From assembly GCF_029167645.1 (NCBI RefSeq), contig NZ_CP119147.1, positions 434,001 through 498,000 of the forward strand: a stretch of 64,000 nt of DNA, read 5' to 3'. Both the position numbers and the translations under genes were made by a program. This document shows, one piece after another, positions 8,717 to 16,987 of this stretch. How positions within the stretch are numbered: the first letter of the stretch is position 1; each line of letters begins with the position of its first letter. The notes beneath the pieces were generated by a model. The model was not told the DNA's origin. It saw only the letters and a program-made list of their open reading frames with translations, and did no database searches. This stretch comes from Streptomyces sp. AM 2-1-1. Lineage in GTDB: Bacteria; Actinomycetota; Actinomycetes; Streptomycetales; Streptomycetaceae.

Positions 8717-9016
8717 ATGAAGAACTATCCGCCGGAGTTCAAGGCGGACGCGGTCGCGCTGTACGAGTCGCGGCCCGGAGCGACGATCAGGTCGGTCGCC
8801 GCTGATCTGGGGGTCAATCCGGAGACGCTGCGGAACTGGGTGAGGGCAGCCGGGGCAAGCCGGCCCCGGGGGCGTCGGGTGGAGACGCCGACCGAACCGT
8901 CCACCCCGCTGGAGGCGGAGAACGCCGCTCTGCGGAAGAAGGTCCGCGAGTTGGAGGAGGAACGCGAGATCCTGCGCAAAGCGGCCAAGTATTTCGCCGG
9001 GGAGACGCGCTGGTGA
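8717..9016 (+). CDS. IS3-family transposase OrfA
   Basis: 99 residues: an N-terminal helix-turn-helix (YPPEFKADAVALYES, then SVAADLGVNPETLRNWV) followed by a leucine-zipper-like coiled coil (ENAALRKKVRELEEEREILR), the standard OrfA layout. The stop TGA at 9014-9016 overlaps the GTG start of OrfB (9013) in another frame, as usual for IS3, where a frameshift makes the fused transposase. Confidence 0.9.
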   Translation: MKNYPPEFKADAVALYESRPGATIRSVAADLGVNPETLRNWVRAAGASRPRGRRVETPTEPSTPLEAENAALRKKVRELEEEREILRKAAKYFAGETRW

Positions 9017-9118
9017 ACCGTTTCCAGTGTGTCGCCGACCTCCAGCGCCGTCACGGCGTGAAGCGGCTCTGCCGCATCCTCAGCGTCAGAAAGTGTTGGG
9101 TAACTGGTTGATCACTAG

Positions 9119-10067
9119 GGCCTGTCCGGCGGATCATGTGACCTTCTGACCGGTCGCTCGTTGGTTCGGGCATGGGTCGGGGGGATCTGACGAACCGCGA
9201 GTGGTCGTTACTGGAGCCGCATCTGCCACCTCTGGGTGGCCGGGGTGGCCGGTGGAGCGACCACCGCATCGTGGTGAACGGGATCCTGTTCCGGATCCGG
9301 ACCGGTGTCCCGTGGCGTGACCTGCCGGAACGCTATGGTTCGTGGAAAACCGTCTATGAACGGCATCGCCGCTGGTCGGCGGACGGTACCTGGGACCGGA
9401 TCCTGCAAGCCGTCCAGGCCGACGCCGACCTGGCAGGGCGGATCGACTGGTCGATGGTCGGCGTCGACTCGACGTCCTGCCGGGCCCATCAGCACGCGGC
9501 CGGCGCACGCAAAGCCCGTCCGCGGATCCCGAAAAAAGGACGACGCCCCGGCACCACCGCCCCGACGAGGGACTCGGACGGTCCCGGGGCGGCCTGACCA
9601 GCAAGATCCACCTCGCCGGCGAAGGCGGCTGCCGTCCCATGGCCCTCCTGCTCACGCCGGGCCAGTGGGGCGACGCCCCGCAGATGGTCGAGGTCTTGGA
9701 CCTGATCCGGGTTCCCCGGCCGCTGGGCGGACGGCCCCGGACCCGGCCGGACCACGTCAGCGGCGACAAGGCGTACAGCTCCCGCCGAAATCGCCGCTAC
9801 CTGCGAAGACGCCACATCCGGCACACGATCCCCGAGCCGAAGGACCAGCGGGCCAACCGCCGCCGCAAAGGCAAAGAAGGCGGCAGACCAACGGGCTTCG
9901 AACGTGACCACTACCGGCGCCGCAACGAGGTCGAGCGGACCATCAACCGGCTCAAGAACTCCCGCGCAGTAGCGACCCGTTACGACAAACGGGCCTACGT
10001 CTTCCACGGCACCGTCACCGCCGCAGCGATCCGACTCTGGCTCCGCCAGTGATCCGCCGGACAGGCC
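9119..10067 (+). mobile_element. IS5-family (IS427-like) element nested in the first IS5 element
   Basis: Perfect 18-base inverted repeats (GGCCTGTCCGGCGGATCA) at 9119-9136 and 10050-10067, flanked by a CTAG duplication (9115-9118 and 10068-10071). Length is 949 bases. It sits at the stop codon of the outer transposase, whose TAG is read from the duplicated CTAG, so the insertion did not damage that gene. Confidence 0.9.
9172..10052 (+). CDS. IS427-like transposase, two frames joined by probable -1 frameshift
   Basis: Frame A (9172-9597) gives the N-terminal half (LTNREWSLLEPHLPP, then VPWRDLPERYGSWKTVYERH) and the first catalytic Asp (MVGVDSTSCRAHQH). Frame B continues after the run of six A at 9532-9537 (GLGRSRGGLTSKIHLA, then VSGDKAYSSRRNRRYL with the second Asp, and RNEVERTINRLK with the Glu) to 10052. 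Splicing at the A-run by -1 gives a continuous family-like protein of about 290 residues. IS427-group elements are known for programmed frameshifting, so I take this as functional rather than broken. Confidence 0.8.
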
Positions 10068-10946
10068 CTAGTGGTCGAGGTCGTCGGTGAGGCGTCGGGC
10101 CGCTTCGGCTTCGATGGGGCCGTGGGGTTCGATGGTCTCGCCGGCGAGGCGGGCGGCCATGAGCCGGATCATCGCAACCTTGATCATCGCTTCGGCGTGC
10201 GCCGTCTTGCGCTCGTAGTCGCGGGCCAACCGTCTGCACCGTCCCAACCAGGAGAATGTTCGTTCCACCACCCACCTGCGGGGCAGCACCTGGAAGCCTT
10301 TCACGTCCGCGTTGCGTGGGACGGCGACGATCTCCACGTTCTCGTTGTCCGCCGCCCAGCGGATCAGTCCGGAGTCGACGCGGTTGACGTAGCCGCCATC
10401 GACCCAGACCAGGCCGACCCGCGGAAACAGATCCCGGATGCCGGTGAGGACCAGTTTCGCTCCGGCCCGGTCCTGGACCGAAGCGGAGTGCACCACGGCG
10501 CGCAGTACGAGGCCGCAGGTGTCCACCAGCAGATGGCGCTTGCGCCCCCGCACCCGTTTCCCGCGTCGTAGCCGATGCTCTCGCCTCCCTGATGAGACTT
10601 CGCCGACTGAGTCCAGCACTGCGGCCGACGGCTCGGGATCACGACCGTCGGCCACCCGGACGCGGTCCCTCCACGCGTCACGCACCCGGTCCCAGGTCCC
10701 GTCGGCCGCCCATGACCTGAACCACCGGTAGGCGACGTCCCACGGGGCAAGATCATGCGGAACCAGCCGCCAGGCACACCCGGTGCCCAGCACGTACAGC
10801 ACCGTGTCCAGGACCAGCCGACGCGAGAACATCAGCGGACGGCCACCGCGCCGCAGGTCACGCAGGGGCAAAAGCGGCTCGATCACCGCCCACTGAGCAT
10901 CCGTCAACGACGTCTCGTAGCACGGCTTACAGAAACAGACGCACAT
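10068..10946 (-). CDS. IS5-family transposase of the outer element
   Basis: About 292 residues from ATG 10946 (MCVCFCKPCYETSLTDAQW); GTG 10988 in the same frame would add 14. DDE motifs: Asp in AVLDSVGEVSSG, Asp in GLVWVDGGYVN, and Glu in RWVVERTFSWLGR. Complete and in frame. Its TAG stop is formed by the CTAG target duplicated by the nested element, so this transposase may still be active. Confidence 0.85.
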   Translation of the reverse strand: MCVCFCKPCYETSLTDAQWAVIEPLLPLRDLRRGGRPLMFSRRLVLDTVLYVLGTGCAWRLVPHDLAPWDVAYRWFRSWAADGTWDRVRDAWRDRVRVADGRDPEPSAAVLDSVGEVSSGRREHRLRRGKRVRGRKRHLLVDTCGLVLRAVVHSASVQDRAGAKLVLTGIRDLFPRVGLVWVDGGYVNRVDSGLIRWAADNENVEIVAVPRNADVKGFQVLPRRWVVERTFSWLGRCRRLARDYERKTAHAEAMIKVAMIRLMAARLAGETIEPHGPIEAEAARRLTDDLDH

Positions 10947-11930
10947 GTAGATGATCTTCGCTGGCGCCCGACCCGCGAAGATCACCACCCGCTGGCAACA
11001 GAACGCAAGCGATCAGTTACCCAACACTTTCTCAGCCGCTCGAGCTTCTACTACTGGCAACGGACAGCAGCCGACCGGGCCGCCCGGCAGGCAGCTGACG
11101 CGAGGCTGGCCACCCGGATACACGCCGTGCACCAGGAGTCGGACGGCACCTACGGAGCCCCGAGGATCACCGCCGAGCTCCGCGAGGCGAGCGGAGAGGC
11201 GCTCAACCACAAGCGCGTCGCCCGGATCATGCGGGCGTTCGGGATCGAAGGGGTCCGCCTGCGCCGCCGGCACCGCACCACCGTCCCCGACCCCGCCGCG
11301 GCCAAGGCACCGGACCTGATCGGCCGCGACTTCGCCGCCCGGATCCCGAACACGAAGTACGTCGGCGACATCACCTCCCTGCCCATCGAGGGTGGGAAGT
11401 TCTGCTACCTGGCGACCGTCATCGACCTCGCATCGCGGCGTCTGGCCGGCTGGGCGATCGCCGACCACATGCGCACCGGTCTCGTCACCGACGCCCTGGC
11501 CGCGGCCGTCCGCACCCGCGGCAGCCTCGCCGGGTCGATCATGCACACCGACCACGGAGCCCAGTACACGAGCCGGGCCTTCACCGAAGCCTGCAGGTCA
11601 GCAGGGGTCCGGCGGAGCATGAGCGCGGTCGGGTCCAGCGCGGACAACACGCTCGCCGAGTCCTTCAACGCGACCTTCAAACGCGAGACCCTGCAAGGAC
11701 GGAAGAGCTGGCTCACCGAGCGGGAGGCCCGACTCGACGCCTTCCGATGGCTCAACCGCTACAACACCCGCCGCCGGCACTCCCGCCTCGGCCAACGATC
11801 ACCGATCGCCTTCGAGAGCGCCCTCCACCACACACCAACTACGCTGGCATCAGCCGCATAACCCGTGTCCAGGATTCGGGGTCAAGGCCCTTCCTGTTCG
11901 TGGGCAGACTCCAGTCGCATGCGGGCATAG

Positions 11931-12167
11931 CACCCCCCGGCACAGAGCCTCACCGACTGCAGCCGCAACGACATCACCCAGCTCATAGACGCCATCCCGC
12001 CGTTCACCCGGGTGACTGTAAGGAAATCCTGCGAGCGCCTGAAGGTAAAGACAGCAAACGTCCAACATGCCGTCGCCATCGTCCGGGTATCACGTCCGTG
12101 CCGGTCCGGGAAGGAGCTTTCTGTCTTGGAGCAGATCTCCAGAGCGCCTCAGCACCTGGTCGGCTGA
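11931..12167 (+). pseudogene. Gene remnant on the right side of IS3
   Basis: The + frame from 11931 is open to a TGA at 12165. It has strongly GC-rich third positions and a natural composition (RNDITQLIDAIPPFTRVTVR, then KSCERLKVKTANVQHAVAIV). A TAG at 11928 closes it upstream and there is no start codon, so only a 3-prime piece is left. The last 26 codons run antisense into the caspase-like gene and may not be original. Family unknown. Confidence 0.35.
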
Positions 12168-14357
12168 AGTACCGCAGGTTGCCCAGCACAGGATGCCGGT
12201 CGCCTCCAGGGGGACGGGCCGAAGAGCCTGGCACAGCCGGGTCACGAGTGTCTCGGCAGCCGTTTTGTCCAGGTCAGGGACGAGGGTGACGAACTCGTCG
12301 CCGCGGACCCGTGCCAGAGGCACGGGCTCCCCGTACGCCCGGTTGCGGTCGAGCTCGCTCTGAAGCTGATCGGCGATTTTCACGAGCGCGGCGTCTCCGG
12401 CGGCCCGGCCGTGGCGCTCGTTATACGTCTTGAACCCGTCGATGCCGAGGCGTATCACGACGAGCGTGGAGTCCGCGCCGATCGGCAGTCTCCGGTGGCG
12501 GTGGAGGCGGTACGGTTCGACCGCGTACGGATCGTCGGCCCCCGTAGAGGAATTCGGCGTGTCGCACAAGGTGCTCGCCAGGCGGAGCCGTAGCTCCGAC
12601 TCCGTGAGAAGGCCGGTGAGTTCGTCGAGACTCGCCCTCCGTTCCAACTCGCCCTCGCGCCTCTTGCGCGTCTCGATGTCTCCTACATTGGTGAGGAAGA
12701 ATTGGGGACCGTCGGCGGTATCGGCGACGACGGAGTTGGAGATCGAGACCCAGACGTACGAGCCGTCGCGGCGGGCGAGTCTCACCTCCGCGCTGCCGCC
12801 GTCGGCGGAGGTCCGGAGGAGGTCGTCGATGTCCTCAGGGTGGACGAGGTCGCTGAAGGAGTAGCGGCGGAGCGTGGACTGGGGCTGGCCGAGCAGGCGA
12901 CACAGGGCGTCGTTGACGCGTAGGAGCCGTCCGTGGGTGTCGCCGCCCATCTCGGTGATGGCCATGCCAGATGGCGCGTACTCGAAGGCCTGACGGAACG
13001 ACTCCTCGCTGGCGCGCAGGGTCGTATGCTCACGCTCGAGCCGCACCAGCGCGCGCTGCATGTTGGCCCGAAGACGCGCCATGCTGATGGCGATGGCGGA
13101 GTGGAAGGAGTACGTGCGCAGCGCCTCACGGGCTTGGGCGCGTGGACGACGGCCGTCCTTCGGGCGGTCAACGGAGATTACGCCGATTAGCTCGCCGTTC
13201 GGCAAGTACATCGGTGCGAAGAGTCGGTCGTTGGGGTGCCAGCCGTCTTCGTGCTCGGGCGCGGGTCCGTCGGTGTGCCACTGCGGTACGTCGTCGTCGT
13301 CAAGCACCCAACCCTCCGTGTGCGGGATGAAACGCAGCCCCGACCAATCCTCACCCATCTCTAGCCGACGTTCCCAGGAGGCTCGGGAACCGACTCGACC
13401 GGTGGTGAGTGCCTCGGCTGCGGGGTTGCCCGCCAGGGCGGCGACCACGAGGTCGCCATCGGGGCCCACAAGATTCACACAGGCCAGCTCGTAGCCGAAG
13501 CCGGAGACTGCGCCGTCGGCGATGGCCTGGAGCGTGTCGGCCAAGCTACGGGCCGTGTAGATCTCGGCCACGGCCTGGTCAGTCCGCAGGGGCTCCGGCG
13601 TCTGGGGCGGGCCGGTGACTAGTGTCGGCTCAGACGGCAGGGTGTATGCGGCGTTGCGGATGAAGGGAACCTGCCCGAGCTGGTTACGGCACAGCCGCTG
13701 TGGCTCGGGACGTTCGCGGGTTACCAGTCGCGTGCGGAGCCGGGTGAAGAGCGTGTCGAGGTCCAGGTACTCAGGCCCGCCCGGCACGCCCTCCTGCATC
13801 AGCGTGACCAGCTCACCGGTGAAGGCAGTGAGCGGCTCGCCCGGCGGCGAGAGCGCCACGGCCGTCTCGGCGGAAGCGGCGAGAAGGTAGGTACCGTCTA
13901 CCTCCAGGGCAGCGGCGGCCGACTGGGCACCGAAGGCCCGTGCGCTGTAGCAGCAATCTAGGACGACTATCCGGCGCATGGCCCGGCTTTTCTCAACCGG
14001 CCAGCGAATCCACTCGTAGGGAGTGGCGGTGTCGTGGACCGACTTCGGGTCGCTCGTCTCGGTGGCGAGGTGAAGCTTTCCGGTACGGGGATCGAGCAGG
14101 CCGTGCCCCGCGTAGTAGACGAGCAGGGTCTCGGTGGCCGCGTCGACCGCCTCCTGGACGGCCCGCGACACGTCACGGGGGATGGAAGGGTTCGCAACTA
14201 CCGTGACGTGACCGGGCGGCAGCTTCCACAGGTTCGTGAACAGATCGCGAAGGAGGGCCAGATTGCCCACTACGGCCGGCAGGCCGTCGAGGGAGGTGAA
14301 ATCACTCGCCCCGATTAGCAGAACCCGGGTCCCGTCCGGGTCGGGCAACGAGGTCAC
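12090..14357 (-). CDS. Caspase-like protease / GAF / PAS / altered GGDEF fusion protein
   Basis: 755 residues, no signal peptide or membrane span. Residues about 10-235 form a caspase-like (C14/metacaspase clan) domain: VLLIGASDF strand, His85 in LLVYYAGHGLLD, and Cys136 in VVLDCCYSAR, the expected catalytic pair. About 265-430 is a GAF-like sensor; 440-450 a short coiled coil; 450-565 a PAS domain (ESFRQAFEYAPSGMAI, then VHPEDIDDLL and a PAC end DIETRKRRE). About 571-745 is GGDEF-like: LDELTGLLTESEL, GIDGFKTYNERHG, but the active-site motif is RGDEF (685-689). The GTG start overlaps the upstream small gene by 4 bases. Predicted role: a sensor-controlled protease, probably in conflict or cell-death signalling. 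Whether the GGDEF part makes a cyclic dinucleotide, binds nucleotide or is inert is unknown. The pairing of caspase and GGDEF in one chain is rare. Confidence 0.8.
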   Translation of the reverse strand: MTSLPDPDGTRVLLIGASDFTSLDGLPAVVGNLALLRDLFTNLWKLPPGHVTVVANPSIPRDVSRAVQEAVDAATETLLVYYAGHGLLDPRTGKLHLATETSDPKSVHDTATPYEWIRWPVEKSRAMRRIVVLDCCYSARAFGAQSAAAALEVDGTYLLAASAETAVALSPPGEPLTAFTGELVTLMQEGVPGGPEYLDLDTLFTRLRTRLVTRERPEPQRLCRNQLGQVPFIRNAAYTLPSEPTLVTGPPQTPEPLRTDQAVAEIYTARSLADTLQAIADGAVSGFGYELACVNLVGPDGDLVVAALAGNPAAEALTTGRVGSRASWERRLEMGEDWSGLRFIPHTEGWVLDDDDVPQWHTDGPAPEHEDGWHPNDRLFAPMYLPNGELIGVISVDRPKDGRRPRAQAREALRTYSFHSAIAISMARLRANMQRALVRLEREHTTLRASEESFRQAFEYAPSGMAITEMGGDTHGRLLRVNDALCRLLGQPQSTLRRYSFSDLVHPEDIDDLLRTSADGGSAEVRLARRDGSYVWVSISNSVVADTADGPQFFLTNVGDIETRKRREGELERRASLDELTGLLTESELRLRLASTLCDTPNSSTGADDPYAVEPYRLHRHRRLPIGADSTLVVIRLGIDGFKTYNERHGRAAGDAALVKIADQLQSELDRNRAYGEPVPLARVRGDEFVTLVPDLDKTAAETLVTRLCQALRPVPLEATGILCWATCGTSADQVLRRSGDLLQDRKLLPGPART

Positions 14358-14737
14358 GCGGCCGGATCCTCGCTTCCCTCTCCGCCGCTGAGGAGTGAGC
14401 GCATCAGCTTCTCCGCTTCCTCCTGACTGGGTCCACTGATCTCAACGCGAGTGCCGTCGGGCCGCTGCACGACAAGCGAGGGCGACGGCGTGCGGGTGGA
14501 CCGCCAGGAGGCTATGGCGGCGGCTAGCGAGGCAGCGCTGAGGCCGCTGCTGAGAACTAGGGAGAGAACGTCGATCCCGTCGCCCTGCTGACCGGGCACT
14601 GGTCTAAGCGAACTTCCCAGCTCGCTTCGAACGTGGCGTCGCACCGCCCGATCGTCCTCCAACCAGGATCTGAGTGAACGCAATTCCGCCTCGACAAAGG
14701 ACGAATCGCCCGTTGCACACACGGTGATGAGAGTCAT
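14354..14737 (-). CDS. EACC1-like (effector-associated constant component 1) small protein
   Basis: 127 residues. Layout: N-terminal strand and helix (VEAELRSLRSWLEDDRAVRR), a hydrophobic helix at about 55-78 (IDVLSLVLSSGLSAASLAAA), then a C-terminal strand pair and helix (PSLVVQRPDGTRVEISGPSQ). This matches EACC1 proteins, reported from comparative genomics as constant partners of caspase-like and other effectors in Streptomyces conflict systems. It overlaps the caspase fusion gene by 4 bases (GTGA), so the two are one translational unit. The function of EACC1 is not established; the hydrophobic segment suggests membrane contact. Ribosome site ahead of ATG 14737 is weak. Confidence 0.6.
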   Translation of the reverse strand: MTLITVCATGDSSFVEAELRSLRSWLEDDRAVRRHVRSELGSSLRPVPGQQGDGIDVLSLVLSSGLSAASLAAAIASWRSTRTPSPSLVVQRPDGTRVEISGPSQEEAEKLMRSLLSGGEGSEDPAA

Positions 14738-15431
14738 ACGGTCAGCCTACTAACTGCTTCCGGTGAAGTTTGCCCTTCTCGCCCTTGCGTTCGAGGGCGC
14801 TGGTGGAGAGGCGTTCGGGTGAGTGCCGGCCCTGTTCCGGTCAACCCACGAAAGCGGGTGGCACGGCTGCAGCGACGCCTGCGTCTCGTGCCGCCATGGC
14901 CCTTGAGCCGTAGGTCCACAGGGCAGTGACGTGAACGGCTAGCGGTCGTGACGATCCGAGCGGTGGCGGAGAAAGCCGAAGCCGGCGACGACGGGGCTCC
15001 CGCCTGCAGGCTTGCCGCTCAGAAGCTGTTGTCTTTCAGAGAACGGCAGGGACGTTTCCGCCAGATCAGGCGTAGGTCTGGCGCTTCGGCGGCAGGGACG
15101 AGGTGTGGTGTCGTCTCTTCGGTGGAGGTGTCGGGATGCCGTCGGTGATGGGGTTTGCTGGAGGAGCGTGAGCGCGCGCTCCTCGGCAGCGGGTGGAGGC
15201 TCTCCAGGACCAGCTGCGGGAGGCCGAGGCGGTCTGGGAGCGGGGCGTGATCGCCCGTGAGACAGTGGGCGAGGTTCTGGCAGAGCCTCGCGGAGAAGGG
15301 GACGTTCTGCCGGTCGTGGTGACAGGCGAACAGTCGGTGGAGGTAACGGCAGCCGGACGGTCGGCCGACGGCATCGCAGACCAGATGAATCTTGCTGGTC
15401 AGCCCCCGTTATCTAGCTTTAACGGCGGCTG
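14738..15431. other. Degraded region with transposase and gene remnants
   Basis: Contains several relics. (a) Minus strand about 15341-15407 encodes RGLTSKIHLVCDAVGRPSG, a fragment of an IS5-family transposase. (b) Plus strand from GTG 15193 encodes a coiled-coil-like piece (EALQDQLREAEAVWERGVIA) whose apparent N-terminus (LEERERALL, near 15160) is in another frame. (c) Just upstream of the EACC1-like gene a minus frame ends LERKGEKGKLHRKQLVG, the tail of an otherwise missing gene. (d) CCGTTA and TAACGG at 15406-15425 form a small inverted repeat. No intact gene. Confidence 0.5.
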
Positions 15432-16871
15432 CTACCCGCGAAACGCTTCCAGCAGCCTCAGCCACACCTCGCTGATGGTGGGGTAGGCGGGGACGGCGTG
15501 CCACAGGCGGTCGATCGGCACTTCGCCCGCCACGGCGACCGTGGCGGAGTGCAGGAGCTCGCCGACGCCGGGGCCGACGAAGGTGACGCCGAGGACGATC
15601 TCCCGGTCCAGGTCGACGATCATGCGGGCGTGCCCCCGGTAGCCGGAGGCGTAGAGGCCGGCGCCGGCGACCCCGCCGAGGTCGTAGTCGACCGCGCGCA
15701 CCCGCAGACCGGCGTGTTCGGCTTCCGCGAGGGTGAGTCCGACGGAGGCGGCCTCCGGGTCGGTGAAGACCACCTGGGGGACGGCGGCGTGGTCGGCGGT
15801 GGCGGCGTGGGCGCCCCAGGGGTCGGTCTCCAGCGAGGGTTCACCGTGCGCGCGGGCGGCGATGGCGGCACCGGCGATCCGGGCCTGGTACTTGCCCTGG
15901 TGAGTGAGGAGGGCGCGGTGGTTGACGTCCCCGACGGCGTAGAGCCAGGTACTGCCGTCCACCCGGCAGCTGTCGTCCACGCTCAGCCAGCCGCCGGGCT
16001 CGCGGTCCACCGTCTCCAGGCCGAGGTCGTCGGTGCGGGGGGCGCGGCCGGTGGCGAAGAGGATCTCGTCGGCCTCGATCGGGTCGCCGTCGTCGAGTTC
16101 GACGGTGACCGGTCCGTCGGGGGCGCTCCGGTTCAGGGCGGTGACCGAGACTCCGTACCGGATGTCGGCACCGGCCTCGGTGAGGGCCTCGGCGACCAGT
16201 TCGCCGGCGAAGGGTTCCATCTTCGGCAGCAGACCGCCACCCCGGACGAGCAGCGTCACCCGGGCTCCCAGGCCCTGCCAGGCGGTGGCCATCTCCACGC
16301 CGACGACTCCGCCGCCGACGACGACGAGCCGGCCGGGCACGCTCTTCGCGCTGGTCGCTTCGCGGCTGGTCCAGGGGCGGGCCCCGGCGACACCGGGCAG
16401 GTCGGGTACGACGGCGCGGCTGCCGGTGCAGACGGCGACGGCGTGCCGCGCGGTCAGGTGGCGGACCGTTCCGTCCGGGGCGGTGACGGAGACCTGCTTC
16501 TCGCCGGTCAACCGCCCCGTTCCCCGGAAGACGTCCGCGCCGACGCTCTCCAGCCACGCCACCTGCCCGTCGTCCTTCCAGTGGGAGGTGAATCCGTCCC
16601 GATGGGCGAGGACGGCGGCGGCGTCGAGAGGGCCCTTCACCGCGGCTTCGAGTCCCGGCACCCTGCGGGCCTCGGCCCGGGCGACGACGGGGCGCAGCAG
16701 GGCCTTGCTGGGCATGCAGGCCCAGTACGAGCACTCGCCGCCGACGAGTTCGGATTCCACGACCGCCGCGCTCAGCCCCGCGGCCCTGACCCGGTCGGCG
16801 ACGTTCTCGCCGACCGGGCCCGCTCCGATGACCACGACGTCGTACTCGGCACTGCTGGCAGCTTCAGTCAT
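15432..16871 (-). CDS. FAD-dependent pyridine nucleotide-disulfide oxidoreductase
   Basis: 479 residues, cytosolic. FAD-binding YDVVVIGAGPVGENVA at the N-terminus; redox-active CxxxxC disulfide in GGECSYWACMPSK; NAD(P)-binding GRLVVVGGGVVGVEMA in the middle; second FAD motif LYAVGDVN; and a C-terminal dimer domain ending HAVPAYPTISEVW with the catalytic-type His. This is the dihydrolipoamide dehydrogenase / mercuric reductase / glutathione reductase superfamily; the exact substrate is unclear and no metal-binding N-terminal domain is present. ATG 16871 is used because longer versions add a low-complexity leader. It is divergent from the thioredoxin gene 116 bases away, so a redox link is plausible. 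Confidence 0.88.
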   Translation of the reverse strand: MTEAASSAEYDVVVIGAGPVGENVADRVRAAGLSAAVVESELVGGECSYWACMPSKALLRPVVARAEARRVPGLEAAVKGPLDAAAVLAHRDGFTSHWKDDGQVAWLESVGADVFRGTGRLTGEKQVSVTAPDGTVRHLTARHAVAVCTGSRAVVPDLPGVAGARPWTSREATSAKSVPGRLVVVGGGVVGVEMATAWQGLGARVTLLVRGGGLLPKMEPFAGELVAEALTEAGADIRYGVSVTALNRSAPDGPVTVELDDGDPIEADEILFATGRAPRTDDLGLETVDREPGGWLSVDDSCRVDGSTWLYAVGDVNHRALLTHQGKYQARIAGAAIAARAHGEPSLETDPWGAHAATADHAAVPQVVFTDPEAASVGLTLAEAEHAGLRVRAVDYDLGGVAGAGLYASGYRGHARMIVDLDREIVLGVTFVGPGVGELLHSATVAVAGEVPIDRLWHAVPAYPTISEVWLRLLEAFRG

Positions 16872-16987
16872 GGGACCAGTCTGTCGGGGCGTGTGCCGGA
16901 CGGCCACAGGGGCAGGCGGAATAGTGCACGGATGGTCACGGTTGTGGCGGACAGATCCCGAACCGGCACAGGAAGAGGTAGCGGACA

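Larger units (their letters stand above)
9089..11031 (-). mobile_element. IS5-family element inserted in IS3 orfB
   Basis: Perfect 18-base inverted repeats (GAAAGTGTTGGGTAACTG) at 9089-9106 and 11014-11031, flanked by a direct TCA duplication (9086-9088 and 11032-11034). Without the nested element its length is 990 bases. It carries one minus-strand transposase. Confidence 0.9.
9013..11861 (+). pseudogene. IS3-family transposase OrfB, split by an IS5-family insertion
   Basis: The first 25 codons (MNRFQCVADLQRRHGVKRLC...) lie at 9013-9088; the rest lies at 11035-11861 (SRSSFYYWQRTAADRA... onward). Removing 9089-11031 and one TCA copy restores an exact open frame (ILSV joined to SRSSFYYW) of about 300 residues. 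The rve integrase core is intact downstream: first Asp in TKYVGDITSLP, second in MHTDHGAQYTS, and Glu in DNTLAESFNATFKRE. The gene therefore broke by insertion, not decay, and the insertion is probably recent. Confidence 0.85.
8645..11890 (+). mobile_element. IS3-family element carrying two nested insertions
   Basis: Terminal inverted repeats: left GGGCCTTGACCCCTGATCTT at 8645, and right, read inward from 11890, GGGCCTTGACCCCGAATCCT. After subtracting the nested element and its 3-base duplication (1946 bases) the IS is about 1300 bases, the usual IS3 size, with orfA, overlapping orfB and a DDE integrase core. The outer flanks (GTC left, TTC right) are not a duplication. The genes cut on its two sides are unrelated and both lack their 5-prime ends, which suggests an IS-mediated deletion rather than a simple insertion. 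Confidence 0.85.

Noticed and set aside
8435..12079. One minus-strand gene split by the IS3 element (8435-8644 plus 11891-12079)
   Set aside because: The two minus frames can be joined in phase, but the right-hand piece has poor composition (Met/Ser/Arg-rich), while the + strand there gives a far more natural protein with GC-rich third positions. I treat the flanks as two different genes.
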